Counted from the first letter of the stretch, positions 8,059 to 16,639 are shown. The stretch: 34,254 nucleotides of DNA from Gammaproteobacteria bacterium (GCA_003132025.1 PKWJ01000057.1:4847-39100), one strand, 5' to 3'. The notes: a model not told the origin generated them from the letters alone. Translations and numbers: made by a program.

Positions 8059-10086
8059 TCACCAGTCCTTGATGGGTTGATCTGAGGCGATGTCATTGTT
8101 GCCGCTGCGGGCGAGGGGCGCGCTGGGTAAGCGGCGTTGCTCCTGCTTGACCGAATCGAGCAGCTCGCGCGCTTCCTCGGGGCTCATCTGGCCTGGGACC
8201 CGCTGGTTATTCGCAGCGGTCTCATCGTTGGTCTGATCGGCACCGCTGGCGCCTTGATGGTCACCCCGTGGCTGAGCGGCGGCGGGGCTGGGTTGCTGGC
8301 TCTGCCCACCGGACTGCTTTTCCTGGTCATGCCCGCTAGGGCTGTTGCCCGGCTGCGAGCCCTGTTGCCCCGTATTGTTCTGGGCCATCTGGGCGGACGA
8401 TTGCGCAGAGGGCTTCTGGCCATCGTTCTGCTTGTTTTCCGGCTGCTTTCCCGGCTGACCGTCCTGCTGCTGCTTCTGTGGAGAGTTGCCCGCCGACTGA
8501 CTGTCCTTATTCTGCTGCTTCTGCTGCTTCTGCTGGTCCTGCTGCGACTGTTTCTTTTTCAGCTCATCGAGCTTTCGCATCACAAGATCGCGGTTGAATT
8601 TGCTGTCGGCATCATCGGCACGCAGCTGCAGGGCGGCGTCATAGGCCTGAACGGCCTGGGTCCAGGTTCGGATCGTCTCCTGTGGGCTGCTCTGTTCGCT
8701 CCTTTGTCCGGTGCGATACAGGGTGTTGCCGAGGTTGTAATAGGTGTTGTCCTGCTCGGCCAGACGCCTGCTGTCCGCCGACTGTCCGACGCCCAGTGAT
8801 GCCTGAAAGGCCGCGGCTGCCTGGGGATACTGGCCAGCCCGGTAAGCGGCCGTGCCGACGTCGTATTGCAGAGCGGGGCTTTTCGGATTGCGCTGGGCAG
8901 CGGCGGAGTAATCACGTTCCGCCGTGACGAAATCGCCCTTCGCGTAGGCTTTCGCCGCGCTGGTCGTCGAGGCGTGCGCCGGGTGGATAAACACCAGCAG
9001 GAGCAGGCCAGACAATGCGGCGACGCCGGGTACGGACAGCCGGGCCCCAATCGGTGCTCCGGCCTGAGCTTCGTCTGCGCCGGGGACGCGCCTGCGGGTG
9101 CGCATCAGCACACTGGCGAGCAGCATCGCCAGCGCCGCGGCGAGCGGCCACTGGTAGCGCTGCGTATAGATTTTCTGCTGACGCGACGCCAGATCATGCT
9201 TGACCAGCGGCGCCAGGGCCTGCCGGTAGATGAGCTCAAGTCCCTGGCCTTCCGCGCCCAGTGGTACGTATAGGCCGCCGGTGGCGGCGGCGATGGCTTT
9301 CAAGGCGGTCTCGTCGAGCCGCGACTTGACCGGGTTGCCGGCAGCATCCTTCACGAATCCGCCGCCCTGATCGGGTGGCAGCGGAATGAGATCCCCGTTC
9401 GCGCTGCCGACGCCTACGGTGTAGATCTTCAGGCCGTCCTGTTGCGCTGCGGCCTTGGCTGCGGTCAGTGCGTTGCCATCCAGATCCTCCCCGTCGGTGA
9501 CCAACACCAGGATCCGATCGCTTCCCGGACGGTTGCGCAGCGCGCTCTGCGCCTCGCGAATAGCGCTGGCGATATTGGTGCCACCGCGCGGAATGATATT
9601 GGTATCGACTGCGTCGAGTGACTCGCGGAATGCGCCGTAGTCGAGGGTGAGGGGGGTTTGCAGAAACGCATTGCCCGCGAAGGCGATCAACCCCACGGCG
9701 TCGCCGTCCAGTCGCGTCACGAAGTCAGATATCGCGAGCTTGGCGCGGGTAAGTCGATTGGGCTTGACGTCGGGCGTCAACATGCTACGCGATGTGTCGA
9801 TGGCGAAAATGATGTCGTTACCGCTACGCGTGACTTGTTCCCAGCGATAGCCGGCCTGCGGACCTGCCAGCGCGACGAACACCAACGCCAGTGCCCCCAA
9901 CAACAGTCCGCGCTTGATACGGCGTCTTGCAGGCGAGACCGACCGCGTCAGCTGCGCCCGCAGGTGGGCCGAGACGAATTGGGCCAGCGATGCCTGCTGC
10001 CTCATGTCATAGCGCCGCCACAACCAAACCAGCGCCAAGCAGACCGCGACGCCGGCCGGTAACCACAGGGGACTGGAAAAGCTCAT
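8059..10086 (-). CDS. BatB-BatC fusion: VWA domain, TPR repeats, Gln-rich tail
   Basis: A 675-residue protein that fuses two Bat components. The BatB part has two N-terminal membrane segments (about 7-24, 58-76), a von Willebrand A domain with MIDAS DTSRS (97-101), a Thr in PRGGTN (170) and VTDGED (197-202), and a membrane segment at about 312-328. The BatC part begins with a second hydrophobic segment resembling a leftover signal peptide (about 355-372, ending HPAHAS). Two or three TPR units follow (about 373-500), then a ~110-residue low-complexity tail rich in Gln/Lys/Ser (about 510-620) and a conserved-looking MSPEEARELLDSVKQEQ (634-650). The ATG overlaps the batA stop as ATGA. It presumably binds a divalent metal and partners BatA and MoxR. 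Confidence 0.88.
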   Translation of the reverse strand: MSFSSPLWLPAGVAVCLALVWLWRRYDMRQQASLAQFVSAHLRAQLTRSVSPARRRIKRGLLLGALALVFVALAGPQAGYRWEQVTRSGNDIIFAIDTSRSMLTPDVKPNRLTRAKLAISDFVTRLDGDAVGLIAFAGNAFLQTPLTLDYGAFRESLDAVDTNIIPRGGTNIASAIREAQSALRNRPGSDRILVLVTDGEDLDGNALTAAKAAAQQDGLKIYTVGVGSANGDLIPLPPDQGGGFVKDAAGNPVKSRLDETALKAIAAATGGLYVPLGAEGQGLELIYRQALAPLVKHDLASRQQKIYTQRYQWPLAAALAMLLASVLMRTRRRVPGADEAQAGAPIGARLSVPGVAALSGLLLLVFIHPAHASTTSAAKAYAKGDFVTAERDYSAAAQRNPKSPALQYDVGTAAYRAGQYPQAAAAFQASLGVGQSADSRRLAEQDNTYYNLGNTLYRTGQRSEQSSPQETIRTWTQAVQAYDAALQLRADDADSKFNRDLVMRKLDELKKKQSQQDQQKQQKQQNKDSQSAGNSPQKQQQDGQPGKQPENKQNDGQKPSAQSSAQMAQNNTGQQGSQPGNSPSGHDQEKQSGGQSQQPSPAAAQPRGDHQGASGADQTNDETAANNQRVPGQMSPEEARELLDSVKQEQRRLPSAPLARSGNNDIASDQPIKDW

Positions 10087-11081
10087 GGCAGCCTCCGAAA
10101 TCGGGTCTGCTCCAGGCCGAGTCCCAACCCGAGGATGCCCAGAGCGGGAATCAGCGCCCAGGCGTACAGCTCCTGGTAATGCTCAAACTTCGATACCGTC
10201 TGGGCCGACGTCTCCAGTCGGTTGATCTGCTCGTAGATCTTCTGCAGCGACCCGGTATCGGTGGCTCGATAGAACGCCCCCCCGGTCATCGTCGCGATGC
10301 GTTGCAGCGTAGCCTCGTCCACGTCGACCTTGGCCATGACCAGCTGGGTATGGCCGAACTCGTCCATTACCGGTACCGGCGCCTCTCCGCGCACGCCCAC
10401 TCCGATGGTGTAGATCTTCACGCCCAGCACCTTGGCGGCCTCGGCGGCGGCGATGGGGGAGATCTTTCCGGTGTTGTTCACGCCGTCGGTGAGCAAAATC
10501 ATGACCTTTGATTTGGCCGGCGCCTCACGTAGGCGATTGACGCCGGCGGCGATGGCCGAGCCGATGGCCGTGCCGTCTTCAACGCCCCCGGTCTGGACAC
10601 GCTCAAGATTCTGCTGCAGCCAATCGTGATCGAGAGTGAGCGGGCTGACCAGGTACGGCGCCCCGGCGAATGCGATCAGCCCAATGCGATCGTTGGGCCG
10701 TTCGTCGATGAACTTGGACACCACCGACTTGACGATCTGGATGCGGTTGACACGTTGATTGTCTACCTTGAAGTCCAGCGCCTGCATGGAGCCCGACACG
10801 TCCAGTCCAAGCATGATGTTGATGCCGTTGGCAGTCACGGTAGTGCTACCGTGTCCCAGTTGCGGTCGCGCGAGTCCGACGATCATGAGTGCACAGGCGA
10901 GGATGGGTAGTAGCCGCAGCCAGCGGCCAGGCCGGCTGCGGGTCGCCTGGGCTGCCTTACGGGCGAGAGCGACGTCGGAGTATTCTACGGCCGCCACGGC
11001 GCCGCGCCGCCCGAGCCAGAGCAGGGCGAAGGGCAGCAGTGCCAGCAGCCACAGCCACTCAGGTTGAAGCAAGTGAATCAT
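10083..11081 (-). CDS. batA: BatA: membrane-anchored VWA-domain protein
   Basis: A 332-residue protein. An N-terminal membrane segment (EWLWLLALLPFALLWLG) and a second at about 57-72 precede a von Willebrand A domain with the MIDAS motif DVSGS (94-98), GTAIGSAI and LLTDGVNN. A C-terminal transmembrane helix (ALIPALGILGLGLGLEQT) closes the protein. The metal-binding motifs are all present. VWA domains mediate metal-dependent protein contacts, and partners are expected to be BatB and the MoxR ATPase. The ATG at 11081 has AAGGAC eight bases upstream and overlaps the DUF4381 gene by 23 bases; an in-frame ATG 36 bases further up lacks a membrane-like start. Confidence 0.9.
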   Translation of the reverse strand: MIHLLQPEWLWLLALLPFALLWLGRRGAVAAVEYSDVALARKAAQATRSRPGRWLRLLPILACALMIVGLARPQLGHGSTTVTANGINIMLGLDVSGSMQALDFKVDNQRVNRIQIVKSVVSKFIDERPNDRIGLIAFAGAPYLVSPLTLDHDWLQQNLERVQTGGVEDGTAIGSAIAAGVNRLREAPAKSKVMILLTDGVNNTGKISPIAAAEAAKVLGVKIYTIGVGVRGEAPVPVMDEFGHTQLVMAKVDVDEATLQRIATMTGGAFYRATDTGSLQKIYEQINRLETSAQTVSKFEHYQELYAWALIPALGILGLGLGLEQTRFRRLP

Positions 11082-11760
11082 GGATGTCCTTGTCAGCCGG
11101 CGATCGCGCGATGTCATGCGTCGCGGGGGTCAGTCCGGGCTTGCCTGTGATGAATACGAAGCTGCGAGCGCTCTGGTGCATGCTTTCCATGTTCTGGCCG
11201 GAAAGCCTCCAGCCGCCGAATTTGACCAGGTCGCAGTGATTGAGAAATTCTGCCAGCGAGGCGCGGTGAGCCGTGAGCAACGCATTCGAGGGCTTCAGCA
11301 GATCGTGCAGAAACTCCTCCGTAGTCCGGTGCGTGGCCATGACGCGGAAGCGCTCCTGTATGTAGCGGCGAACAATGTCCGATACCGCGATCGAAAATTC
11401 CCGCACTGTTTCTGGGCGCATAAGGGCTCGAGCCGCCTGCAGCCGCTCGAGAGCAATTTCATAGGGAAGTTTCATCGCAATAATCTTGCGTTGCCGATTC
11501 CAACGGTAGACGCCGTATCCGCCCGCCGCTGCTAAAGCTCCGCCCGCCAACCCCATGGCCCACAGCCACGCAGAGGGAATCGGTTCCGGACCGCGGATGT
11601 CGCGGATATCATTCGATAACGTGCTCGGGGCGACGGCAGCTGGCGGCGCTGCCGCTACCACGCTTGGGGTCTGGGCAAGCGTCTGGACGCCGCCGACAAA
11701 CGTGCCGAGCAGGACGGTGGCCAGCGCCCGGCCGATGTGGGATGCAGTGCGGGTATTCAT
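11059..11760 (-). CDS. DUF4381-type membrane protein of the MoxR/Bat operon
   Basis: A 233-residue protein. The hydrophobic N-terminus (LATVLLGTFVGGVQTLAQ) is probably a signal peptide. A Pro/Ala-rich spacer contains DIRDIRGPEPIPSAWLW, followed by a transmembrane helix (about 68-86) and a cytosolic helical domain with PYEIALERLQAAR, then SIAVSDIVRRYIQERF, then TTEEFLHDLL and LAEFLNHCDLVKFGG. That order is typical of DUF4381 proteins, which lie between DUF58 and batA genes in proteobacterial MoxR operons. No enzymatic motif is visible and a structural role in the VWA/AAA complex is inferred. Its start overlaps the DUF58 stop (ATGA at 11757-11760). Confidence 0.82.
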   Translation of the reverse strand: MNTRTASHIGRALATVLLGTFVGGVQTLAQTPSVVAAAPPAAVAPSTLSNDIRDIRGPEPIPSAWLWAMGLAGGALAAAGGYGVYRWNRQRKIIAMKLPYEIALERLQAARALMRPETVREFSIAVSDIVRRYIQERFRVMATHRTTEEFLHDLLKPSNALLTAHRASLAEFLNHCDLVKFGGWRLSGQNMESMHQSARSFVFITGKPGLTPATHDIARSPADKDIHDSLAST

Positions 11761-12665
11761 GCGCGTCTGCGCTCCCGGTTCTTGAAAAAACGCTGCAGCG
11801 ACGGCATGTACGACGCGCCGGTGACCAGCTCCAAGGTGTCGACCCCTTCGGACCGAAGGTCAGTCACCAGGCGTCGTGAGCGCTCCCGAGCCGTCACATT
11901 GAAGCGGCTGCGCACCGCCGGGTTGGAGGTGTCCAGTTCAACGACGTCGCCGGTTTCCGCGTCTTCTATCGCGAGTACACCAACATCCGGCAGTAGCTTT
12001 TCGTGCGGATCCTCGATGCGCACGGCGACGACGTCGTGACGTCGATTGGTCTGCCGCATCGCACGCCGCAAATTTGCCCGGTAACCCGGGGGATCCCCCG
12101 GCGACAGGAAGTCAGAGATCAGATAGACAATGGCGCGTCGATGCAGGAGCTGACTGGCGACGTCCAGCGCCTTCACTGTATCCGTTCCCCGGCCGGTCGC
12201 TCGATGGTAGAGAATCTCGCGCACCACCCACAGCACATGGCGGCGGCCCTTCTTCGGGGCCAGGTAGCGCTCAATACGATCGCTGTAGAGCAGCAGCCCG
12301 ACCTTGTCGCTGTTGCGGATGGCAGAAAATGCCAAGACGCTGGCGAGCTCGGCGGCAAGATCGCGTTTGCTCTGCGAAGTGGAACCGAATTGTCCCGAGG
12401 CACTGATATCCACCACCAGCAGAATGGTCAGTTCGCGCTCCTCGGTGAATTTCTTGACGAACGGACGCCCGGCGCGCGCGGTGACATTCCAATCAATCGC
12501 GCGCACCTCATCGCCGGGTACGTACTCACGCACCTCGTCAAAATCCATGCCGCGACCCTTGAAGACCGAGTGGTATTCCCCGACCAGACTGTCGTTCACC
12601 AGCCGGCGCGTGCGGATTTCAAGCTGCCGCATGCGGCTCAGGATGGTCTTGGTGTCGGTTTGCAT
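11757..12665 (-). CDS. DUF58 (VWA-like) protein
   Basis: A 302-residue protein of the soluble DUF58 family. The family signature VREYVPGDEVRAIDWN lies at residues 45-60, followed by KFTEERELTILLVVDIS with a VWA-like DISAS (86-90) and later YLISDFL. There are no membrane segments. DUF58 proteins nearly always sit beside moxR and are thought to bridge the ATPase to VWA substrates. The gene begins 23 bases after the moxR stop. Confidence 0.92.
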   Translation of the reverse strand: MQTDTKTILSRMRQLEIRTRRLVNDSLVGEYHSVFKGRGMDFDEVREYVPGDEVRAIDWNVTARAGRPFVKKFTEERELTILLVVDISASGQFGSTSQSKRDLAAELASVLAFSAIRNSDKVGLLLYSDRIERYLAPKKGRRHVLWVVREILYHRATGRGTDTVKALDVASQLLHRRAIVYLISDFLSPGDPPGYRANLRRAMRQTNRRHDVVAVRIEDPHEKLLPDVGVLAIEDAETGDVVELDTSNPAVRSRFNVTARERSRRLVTDLRSEGVDTLELVTGASYMPSLQRFFKNRERRRA

Positions 12666-12688
12666 GGCTACGACTCCGTCGTGCTCTT

Positions 12689-13795
12689 CTATGGGACCGG
12701 CAGCGTGTCGAGGATCTTCTGAATGATGTCCTCGGCGCTGACGTTCTCGGCCTCCGCCTCGTAACTGACCGTTACCCGGTGCCGCAGTACGTCCATGGCG
12801 ATCGTCTTGACATCCTGCGGGGTTACGTAATGGCGGCCGCTTAGGAAGGCCGTGGCGCGCGCGGCGAGTGTCAGGTTGATCGTGGCGCGGGGCGAGGCAC
12901 CGGTCTGGATGAAGCCGTTGAGTTTGAGCGATGCGGCCGTTGGCGGGCGTGTCGCCAGCACCAGGTCGACAATGTAATCCTTGACCTTAGCATCCACGTA
13001 GATGGTATTGACGATCTCCCGGGCTCTGAGAATCTCTCCGGCGGAAACGACGGGCCGCACCGACAGCGGCGGTTCGGTCGTCGCCATGGAGTCCAGAATT
13101 GCGCGTTCCTCGACCCGGGTGGGGTAAGTGATCACCACCTTCATCATGAAGCGATCCACCTGCGCTTCGGGCAACGGATACGTTCCCTCATGCTCCAGGG
13201 GATTCTGCGTGGCCAGCACCAAAAACGGGTTGGGCAGCGGATAGGTCTCATCGCCGATCGTCACCTGGTGCTCCTGCATCGCTTCCAACAGCGCGCTTTG
13301 CACCTTGGCCGGTGCGCGATTGATCTCGTCTGCGAGAATCAGATTGCTGAAAATGGGGCCTTGTCGGGTGCGAAAGCCGCCGTCTTGTGGGTTGTAAATC
13401 ATTGTGCCGACGATGTCGGCGGGCAGCATGTCCGGCGTGAATTGCAGCCGCTTGAAATGAAGCGCGACACTCTTGGCCAGAGTCTTCAACGAGAGCGTCT
13501 TGGCCAGTCCCGGCACACCTTCGAGCAAAATGTGTCCGTTGGTGAGCAGGGCGACCATCAGCCTGTCGACAAGATGCTTTTGGCCGACGATGACCCGCGA
13601 CATCTCCTGCTGAAGTGGTTGAACCCAGGTCGAGTTCTTTTGCACGGCCTCGCGCAAGCGGTGCAGTCCGGCATTGTGCTCGGCCTGCGCGTCGGTCGGC
13701 GCGGGTTGCACCGTCGGGGCCGTGCTGAGGCCGGGCCGGTACCTCAGGGTGTCAAGCGACTGCTCGCTGGTCGCTGTCGCGGGTTTGCTGCTCAT
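12689..13795 (-). CDS. MoxR-family AAA+ ATPase, first gene of the Bat operon
   Basis: A 368-residue protein. After a ~55-residue Ala/Pro/Thr-rich extension that is variable in the family, the AAA+ core has Walker A GVPGLAKT (93-100), Walker B LILADE (152-157) followed by INRAPAKVQSALLEAMQE, sensor 1 in LATQNP, and an arginine-rich lid with GASPRATINLTLAARA. It is predicted to hydrolyse ATP to act as a chaperone for metal or cofactor insertion, or activation of partner proteins, together with the downstream VWA proteins. AAGAGGAG lies 8-10 bases upstream of the ATG. It is transcribed divergently from the PRC-barrel gene at 14052 across a ~256-base gap that should hold both promoters. Confidence 0.93.
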   Translation of the reverse strand: MSSKPATATSEQSLDTLRYRPGLSTAPTVQPAPTDAQAEHNAGLHRLREAVQKNSTWVQPLQQEMSRVIVGQKHLVDRLMVALLTNGHILLEGVPGLAKTLSLKTLAKSVALHFKRLQFTPDMLPADIVGTMIYNPQDGGFRTRQGPIFSNLILADEINRAPAKVQSALLEAMQEHQVTIGDETYPLPNPFLVLATQNPLEHEGTYPLPEAQVDRFMMKVVITYPTRVEERAILDSMATTEPPLSVRPVVSAGEILRAREIVNTIYVDAKVKDYIVDLVLATRPPTAASLKLNGFIQTGASPRATINLTLAARATAFLSGRHYVTPQDVKTIAMDVLRHRVTVSYEAEAENVSAEDIIQKILDTLPVP

Positions 13796-14051
13796 ACTGT
13801 CAACTCCTCTTGCTGGTATTTGCGTCGCGACATCGCTTTGATTGGGCGGCGCCGTAGGAGCAGTAGACGACAGCCAGATGGGTACAGCCTTACCCGAGAA
13901 TTACAAAGTCGTAAGGAACGGCGCCTTGGGTACCAATGGGCCGGTCAAACCGAGCTAAAATGCGCCTGCCTCCCCTGGCGAATGATCGAATGCCTTGTTG
14001 GTCGAAGCGGTGGTACTTCGCTGTTTCGATAGCAGCGATGGAGAAAGTGCG

Positions 14052-14855
14052 ATGTTGCGTAACCTGAAGGATCTGCTGGGCTACACCTTGCATGCCACCG
14101 ACGGCACCATTGGCGATCTGAAGGATCTCTATTTTGATGACCAATCCTGGGTCGTCCGTTATCTCATCGTGGACACCGGGACATGGCTGTCCAGCCGCAA
14201 GGTGTTGGTGTCGCCAATTGCGATCGCAGGGTCAAGCGCGACAGGCAAGGTATTTCGGAGTTCACTCACCAGAGAGCAGGTGAAGAACAGTCCGGATATA
14301 GACACGGACACGCCGGTGTCGCGACAGCACGAATTGCGGCATCTCGATTACTACGGCCACCCCAAATATTGGGAGGGTGTGGGTCTGGCGGGCGGCATTT
14401 ACCCGAGCTGGCTGACGGGCCTTCACAACCGCGGGAACGCGGTGGAAGATCCCTGGTCGCAACCGGACCGGGCCCGACGAACGGATGAGGCCAACCAGGA
14501 CACAAACGCGCATCTTCACCTGCGCAGCTGCAATGCGGTGTTGCAATATCAGGTCCACGCGAGCGACGGGGAGATCGGCCACGTCGAGGACATGCTCGTC
14601 GACGAGGAGACGTGGGCCGTCCGCTACATTGTCGTGAACACGAGCAGCTGGTGGTTTGGCCACAAAGTGCTGATCGCGCCGCAATGGATCCAGAATGTGA
14701 GCTGGCCTGACCGGACCGTTACGGTGGATCTGGTTCGCCAGGCAGTGAAACTGGCTCCGCCATATGACTCAAGCGTGCCGCTCGATCCGGAGTTGGAACT
14801 GCGCATCTTCGAACACTATGGGCGCGAACTAGTGGACGCTGCGGCCAAGGTTTGA
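14052..14855 (+). CDS. PRC-barrel protein, paralogue of the gene at 611-1486
   Basis: A 267-residue protein with two PRC-barrel repeats, at about residues 5-70 (HATDGTIGDLKDLYFDD, then VRYLIV and VLVSP) and 155-220 (VHASDGEIGHVEDMLVDE, then VRYIVV and VLIAPQWI). It shares its opening and the motif VKNSPDIDTD with the paralogue at 611, but lacks most of the Tyr/Gly-rich linker. The ATG at 14052 is chosen over an upstream in-frame ATG because GGAG lies eight bases before it and the product then begins exactly like its paralogue. Function is unknown; a cytosolic stress role is a family-level guess. Confidence 0.87.
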   Translation: MLRNLKDLLGYTLHATDGTIGDLKDLYFDDQSWVVRYLIVDTGTWLSSRKVLVSPIAIAGSSATGKVFRSSLTREQVKNSPDIDTDTPVSRQHELRHLDYYGHPKYWEGVGLAGGIYPSWLTGLHNRGNAVEDPWSQPDRARRTDEANQDTNAHLHLRSCNAVLQYQVHASDGEIGHVEDMLVDEETWAVRYIVVNTSSWWFGHKVLIAPQWIQNVSWPDRTVTVDLVRQAVKLAPPYDSSVPLDPELELRIFEHYGRELVDAAAKV

Positions 14856-15337
14856 GAATCCGACGCTCCCGTCATCAAGATCCCTGCGCAACAAGTGCGT
14901 CGCCACGATATGAGACAAGCGCAGCAGCGATTCGACCGTCGCCGCGCAGTCCGGAGCCGGCAATGTGGTCCCGGACAGTTCGGGCGCCGGACTTTGATTT
15001 GGTGTGCCGGTTTCTGCGCGACGTCAGGCGCCTCGAGTGGCCGCGATTGGCCGCGATTGGCCACCACAAGCCTATCTTGTCAGTGAGTTAGTTGAATATC
15101 CCGGGACGCAAAGGGCCTCAATTCGCGCTAATAATGCCGAGGTCGCGAGTTCGAGTCTCACCCTAGCCACCACTCGATCGATTACTTGCAGGCGCTTGTT
15201 GGGTTCGTACGAAAGGCACCGCGTGACTTTTGCGTGACCCCAACTCGCACCCACCCGCTCCGCAGCATGAATCTACGCCGTTGAAGGCGCGCGAACTGAC
15301 CGGCATTGGCTCAAATCGTGCCTGATATAATTAATGT
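14856..15337. other. Gene-free stretch holding the first tRNA-Met scar
   Basis: About 480 bases without a convincing gene. It holds a short tandem repeat GGCCGCGATT at about 15042-15064 and the tRNA-Met 3'-fragment at 15125-15179. I see no integrase coding sequence on either strand. Composition and content change here from core-type genes to accessory genes. Confidence 0.5.
15125..15179 (+). repeat. Copy A: 3' fragment of a tRNA-Met gene (attachment-site scar)
   Basis: The segment reads as the 3' part of a tRNA: an anticodon-loop-like CTAATAA, the stem side TGCCG, the T arm GCGAG-TTCGAGT-CTCAC, the acceptor strand CCTAGCC, and ACCA. The 5' half (expected to start GGCTAGG) is missing, so it is not a functional tRNA. 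It matches copy C at 51 of 55 positions and copy B at 40 of 43 over the shared part. In copy C the loop is CTCATAA, anticodon CAT, as in elongator tRNA-Met. Such 3' fragments are what integrases leave at the far end of an inserted element. Confidence 0.75.
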
Positions 15338-16239
15338 ATGTACACGCCGCAAGCTGGAATCTTTGCTCTTGGAACCTCCTCTCATGCCTACTTGGAGTTT
15401 GACCTTCTGGATGCGAAGAAATGCAAGGAGTTCGCTTCTACAATCTCGGCGATCCGTGAACCAAGGACCACTACAGGAGGAGTGAACTTCGTTATTGGCT
15501 TTCGGCCTGAGCTCTGGTCCGCTGTCGTTCCAGACGACGCCCCCCCGGCGTGGAGGGCTTTAACAAGGAGATTCAGGGCGCAGAAGGGTTCGTCATGCCA
15601 AGCACTCAACACGATGCGCTGGTATGGCTGTCCGGCGGTGCCTATGACGTGGTCTTCGATATGGCCCGGTCGGTCATCCGTGATCTCGCAGGCTTAGCCT
15701 GCCTAGGGCAAGAGACCTCTAGTTGGTCCTACCGGCACGATCGCGACCTTACCGGATTTATAGATGGCTCGGAGAATCCGACGCTGCTCGACGCCCCTCT
15801 CGCAGCGCTCTTACCCGAGGGAGTTCCCGGTGCTGCGGGCACGATCCTGTTGCTTCAAAAGTGGAAACACCAAACAGCTAAGTGGGAAGCTCTGCCGATC
15901 GATCAGCAGGAGCGAATCATGGGACGCACCAAGCTCGACAGCATTGAACTCGAAAACAAGCCGTCTGACTCGCACGTCGCTCGCACAGATCAGGACAAGT
16001 TTGGAAGTATCTTTCGCCGCAATATGCCCTACGGAAATGTTGATGATCATGGCACTGTGTTTGTTGGGTTCAGCGCAGAGCAGAAGCGGCTTTCTACAAT
16101 GCTTAATAGCATGGCGGGCCTGGTCGCCGGTGCGCGCGATGCGCTCACCCGATTTACGCAGCCGTTGACCGGCTCCTATTATTTTGTCCCTTCCGTCGAG
16201 AGCTTGCGGCGCTTACGCGGCAACCCGGACCCGGCCTAA
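15338..16239 (+). pseudogene. DyP-type haem peroxidase (YfeX-like), disrupted by a frameshift
   Basis: Two overlapping frames together encode one ~300-residue DyP-type peroxidase, the normal length for the YfeX branch. The first (from ATG 15338) gives PQAGIFALGTSSHAYLEF up to VVPDDAPP. The second continues with GVEGFNKEIQGAEGF and carries the family motif GFIDG (bases 15757-15771), the proximal-His region SHVARTD and the distal-Arg region FRRNMPYGN. The break is in a run of seven C (15540-15546); eight C would restore a single frame. All catalytic residues lie after the break. These enzymes use haem and H2O2. It could be a real mutation, phase variation in the C-tract, or a base-calling error. 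No export signal is seen. Confidence 0.85.
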
Positions 16240-16276
16240 ACAAGATCAAGACATTGGTGGCAATGCGCCTTCGGCC

Positions 16277-16293
16277 GGCGTCGCGCCGACGCC
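16277..16293. terminator. Short GC-rich hairpin between convergent genes
   Basis: GGCGTCG (16277-16283) and CGACGCC (16287-16293) form a 7-bp stem with a 3-base loop, between the end of the DyP gene and the end of the convergent small acidic gene. No T-tract is present. The position fits a shared transcription end, but the evidence is only structural. Confidence 0.35.
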
Positions 16294-16306
16294 CGGAAGC
16301 TACCAT

Positions 16307-16555
16307 CTATTCGCCGTCCTCCTCCTCGTCGGCGTCGTCACCTGTAGGCTTATCCAACCTATCCTTATATTTGACATCGAACTCTTCGGGGATCTCGGTG
16401 CCTTCGTGGTTCGCGCGAATCGATGCCTCATTCTCACCCACATGTTCATCGTCTCGGTCATCGAAGTCATCTTCGGTGCCGCTCGTCGGATTCGCGGGAA
16501 GAGTCAACCCCTGAAAGTGGGGCGACGTGTGTGGTGCTTTGTATCGGGTGGTCAT
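16307..16555 (-). CDS. Small, very acidic, probably disordered protein
   Basis: An 82-residue protein I do not recognise. After a short basic start (MTTRYKAPHTSPHFQG) it is dominated by Asp and Glu (TEDDFDDRDDEHVGENEAS, and a tail ending DADEEEDGE), with no hydrophobic core, signal peptide or cysteines. It is therefore probably intrinsically disordered and cytosolic. The ATG at 16555 is supported by AGAGGA about eight bases upstream. It sits inside the first tRNA-Met-bounded block. Strongly acidic small proteins can be DNA mimics, histone-like partners or stress proteins, but nothing here selects among these. Confidence 0.6.
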   Translation of the reverse strand: MTTRYKAPHTSPHFQGLTLPANPTSGTEDDFDDRDDEHVGENEASIRANHEGTEIPEEFDVKYKDRLDKPTGDDADEEEDGE

Positions 16556-16639
16556 GCAAGGATCCTCTTGAACGGAATTACCGGTGAGCCCAGCTACCTC
16601 GCCCATTTGGACAGGTATCCGCCCGCGTGACTCTAAAGG

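Noticed and set aside
8137-8799. A plus-strand frame with very Leu-rich, membrane-like product
   Set aside because: The Leu runs arise from the antisense of the Gln/Lys-rich tail of the BatB-BatC fusion (CTG/CTT read against CAG/AAG).
13190-14032. A 280-codon plus-strand frame over the moxR start
   Set aside because: It is antisense to moxR, whose Walker motifs are unmistakable, and its product resembles nothing.
15042-15064. Tandem GGCCGCGATT repeat as a CRISPR or iteron
   Set aside because: Only two units of about ten bases, no spacers and no cas or replication genes nearby.
15125-15179. A functional tRNA gene at this position (and at the two other copies)
   Set aside because: The 5' acceptor strand (expected GGCTAGG), D arm and most of the anticodon stem are absent upstream, and T-stem mismatches are present. 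Only the 3' portion exists.
14856-15337. A decayed integrase between the PRC-barrel gene and the first scar
   Set aside because: No frame on either strand carries the R-H-R-Y pattern or other integrase features that I could recognise.
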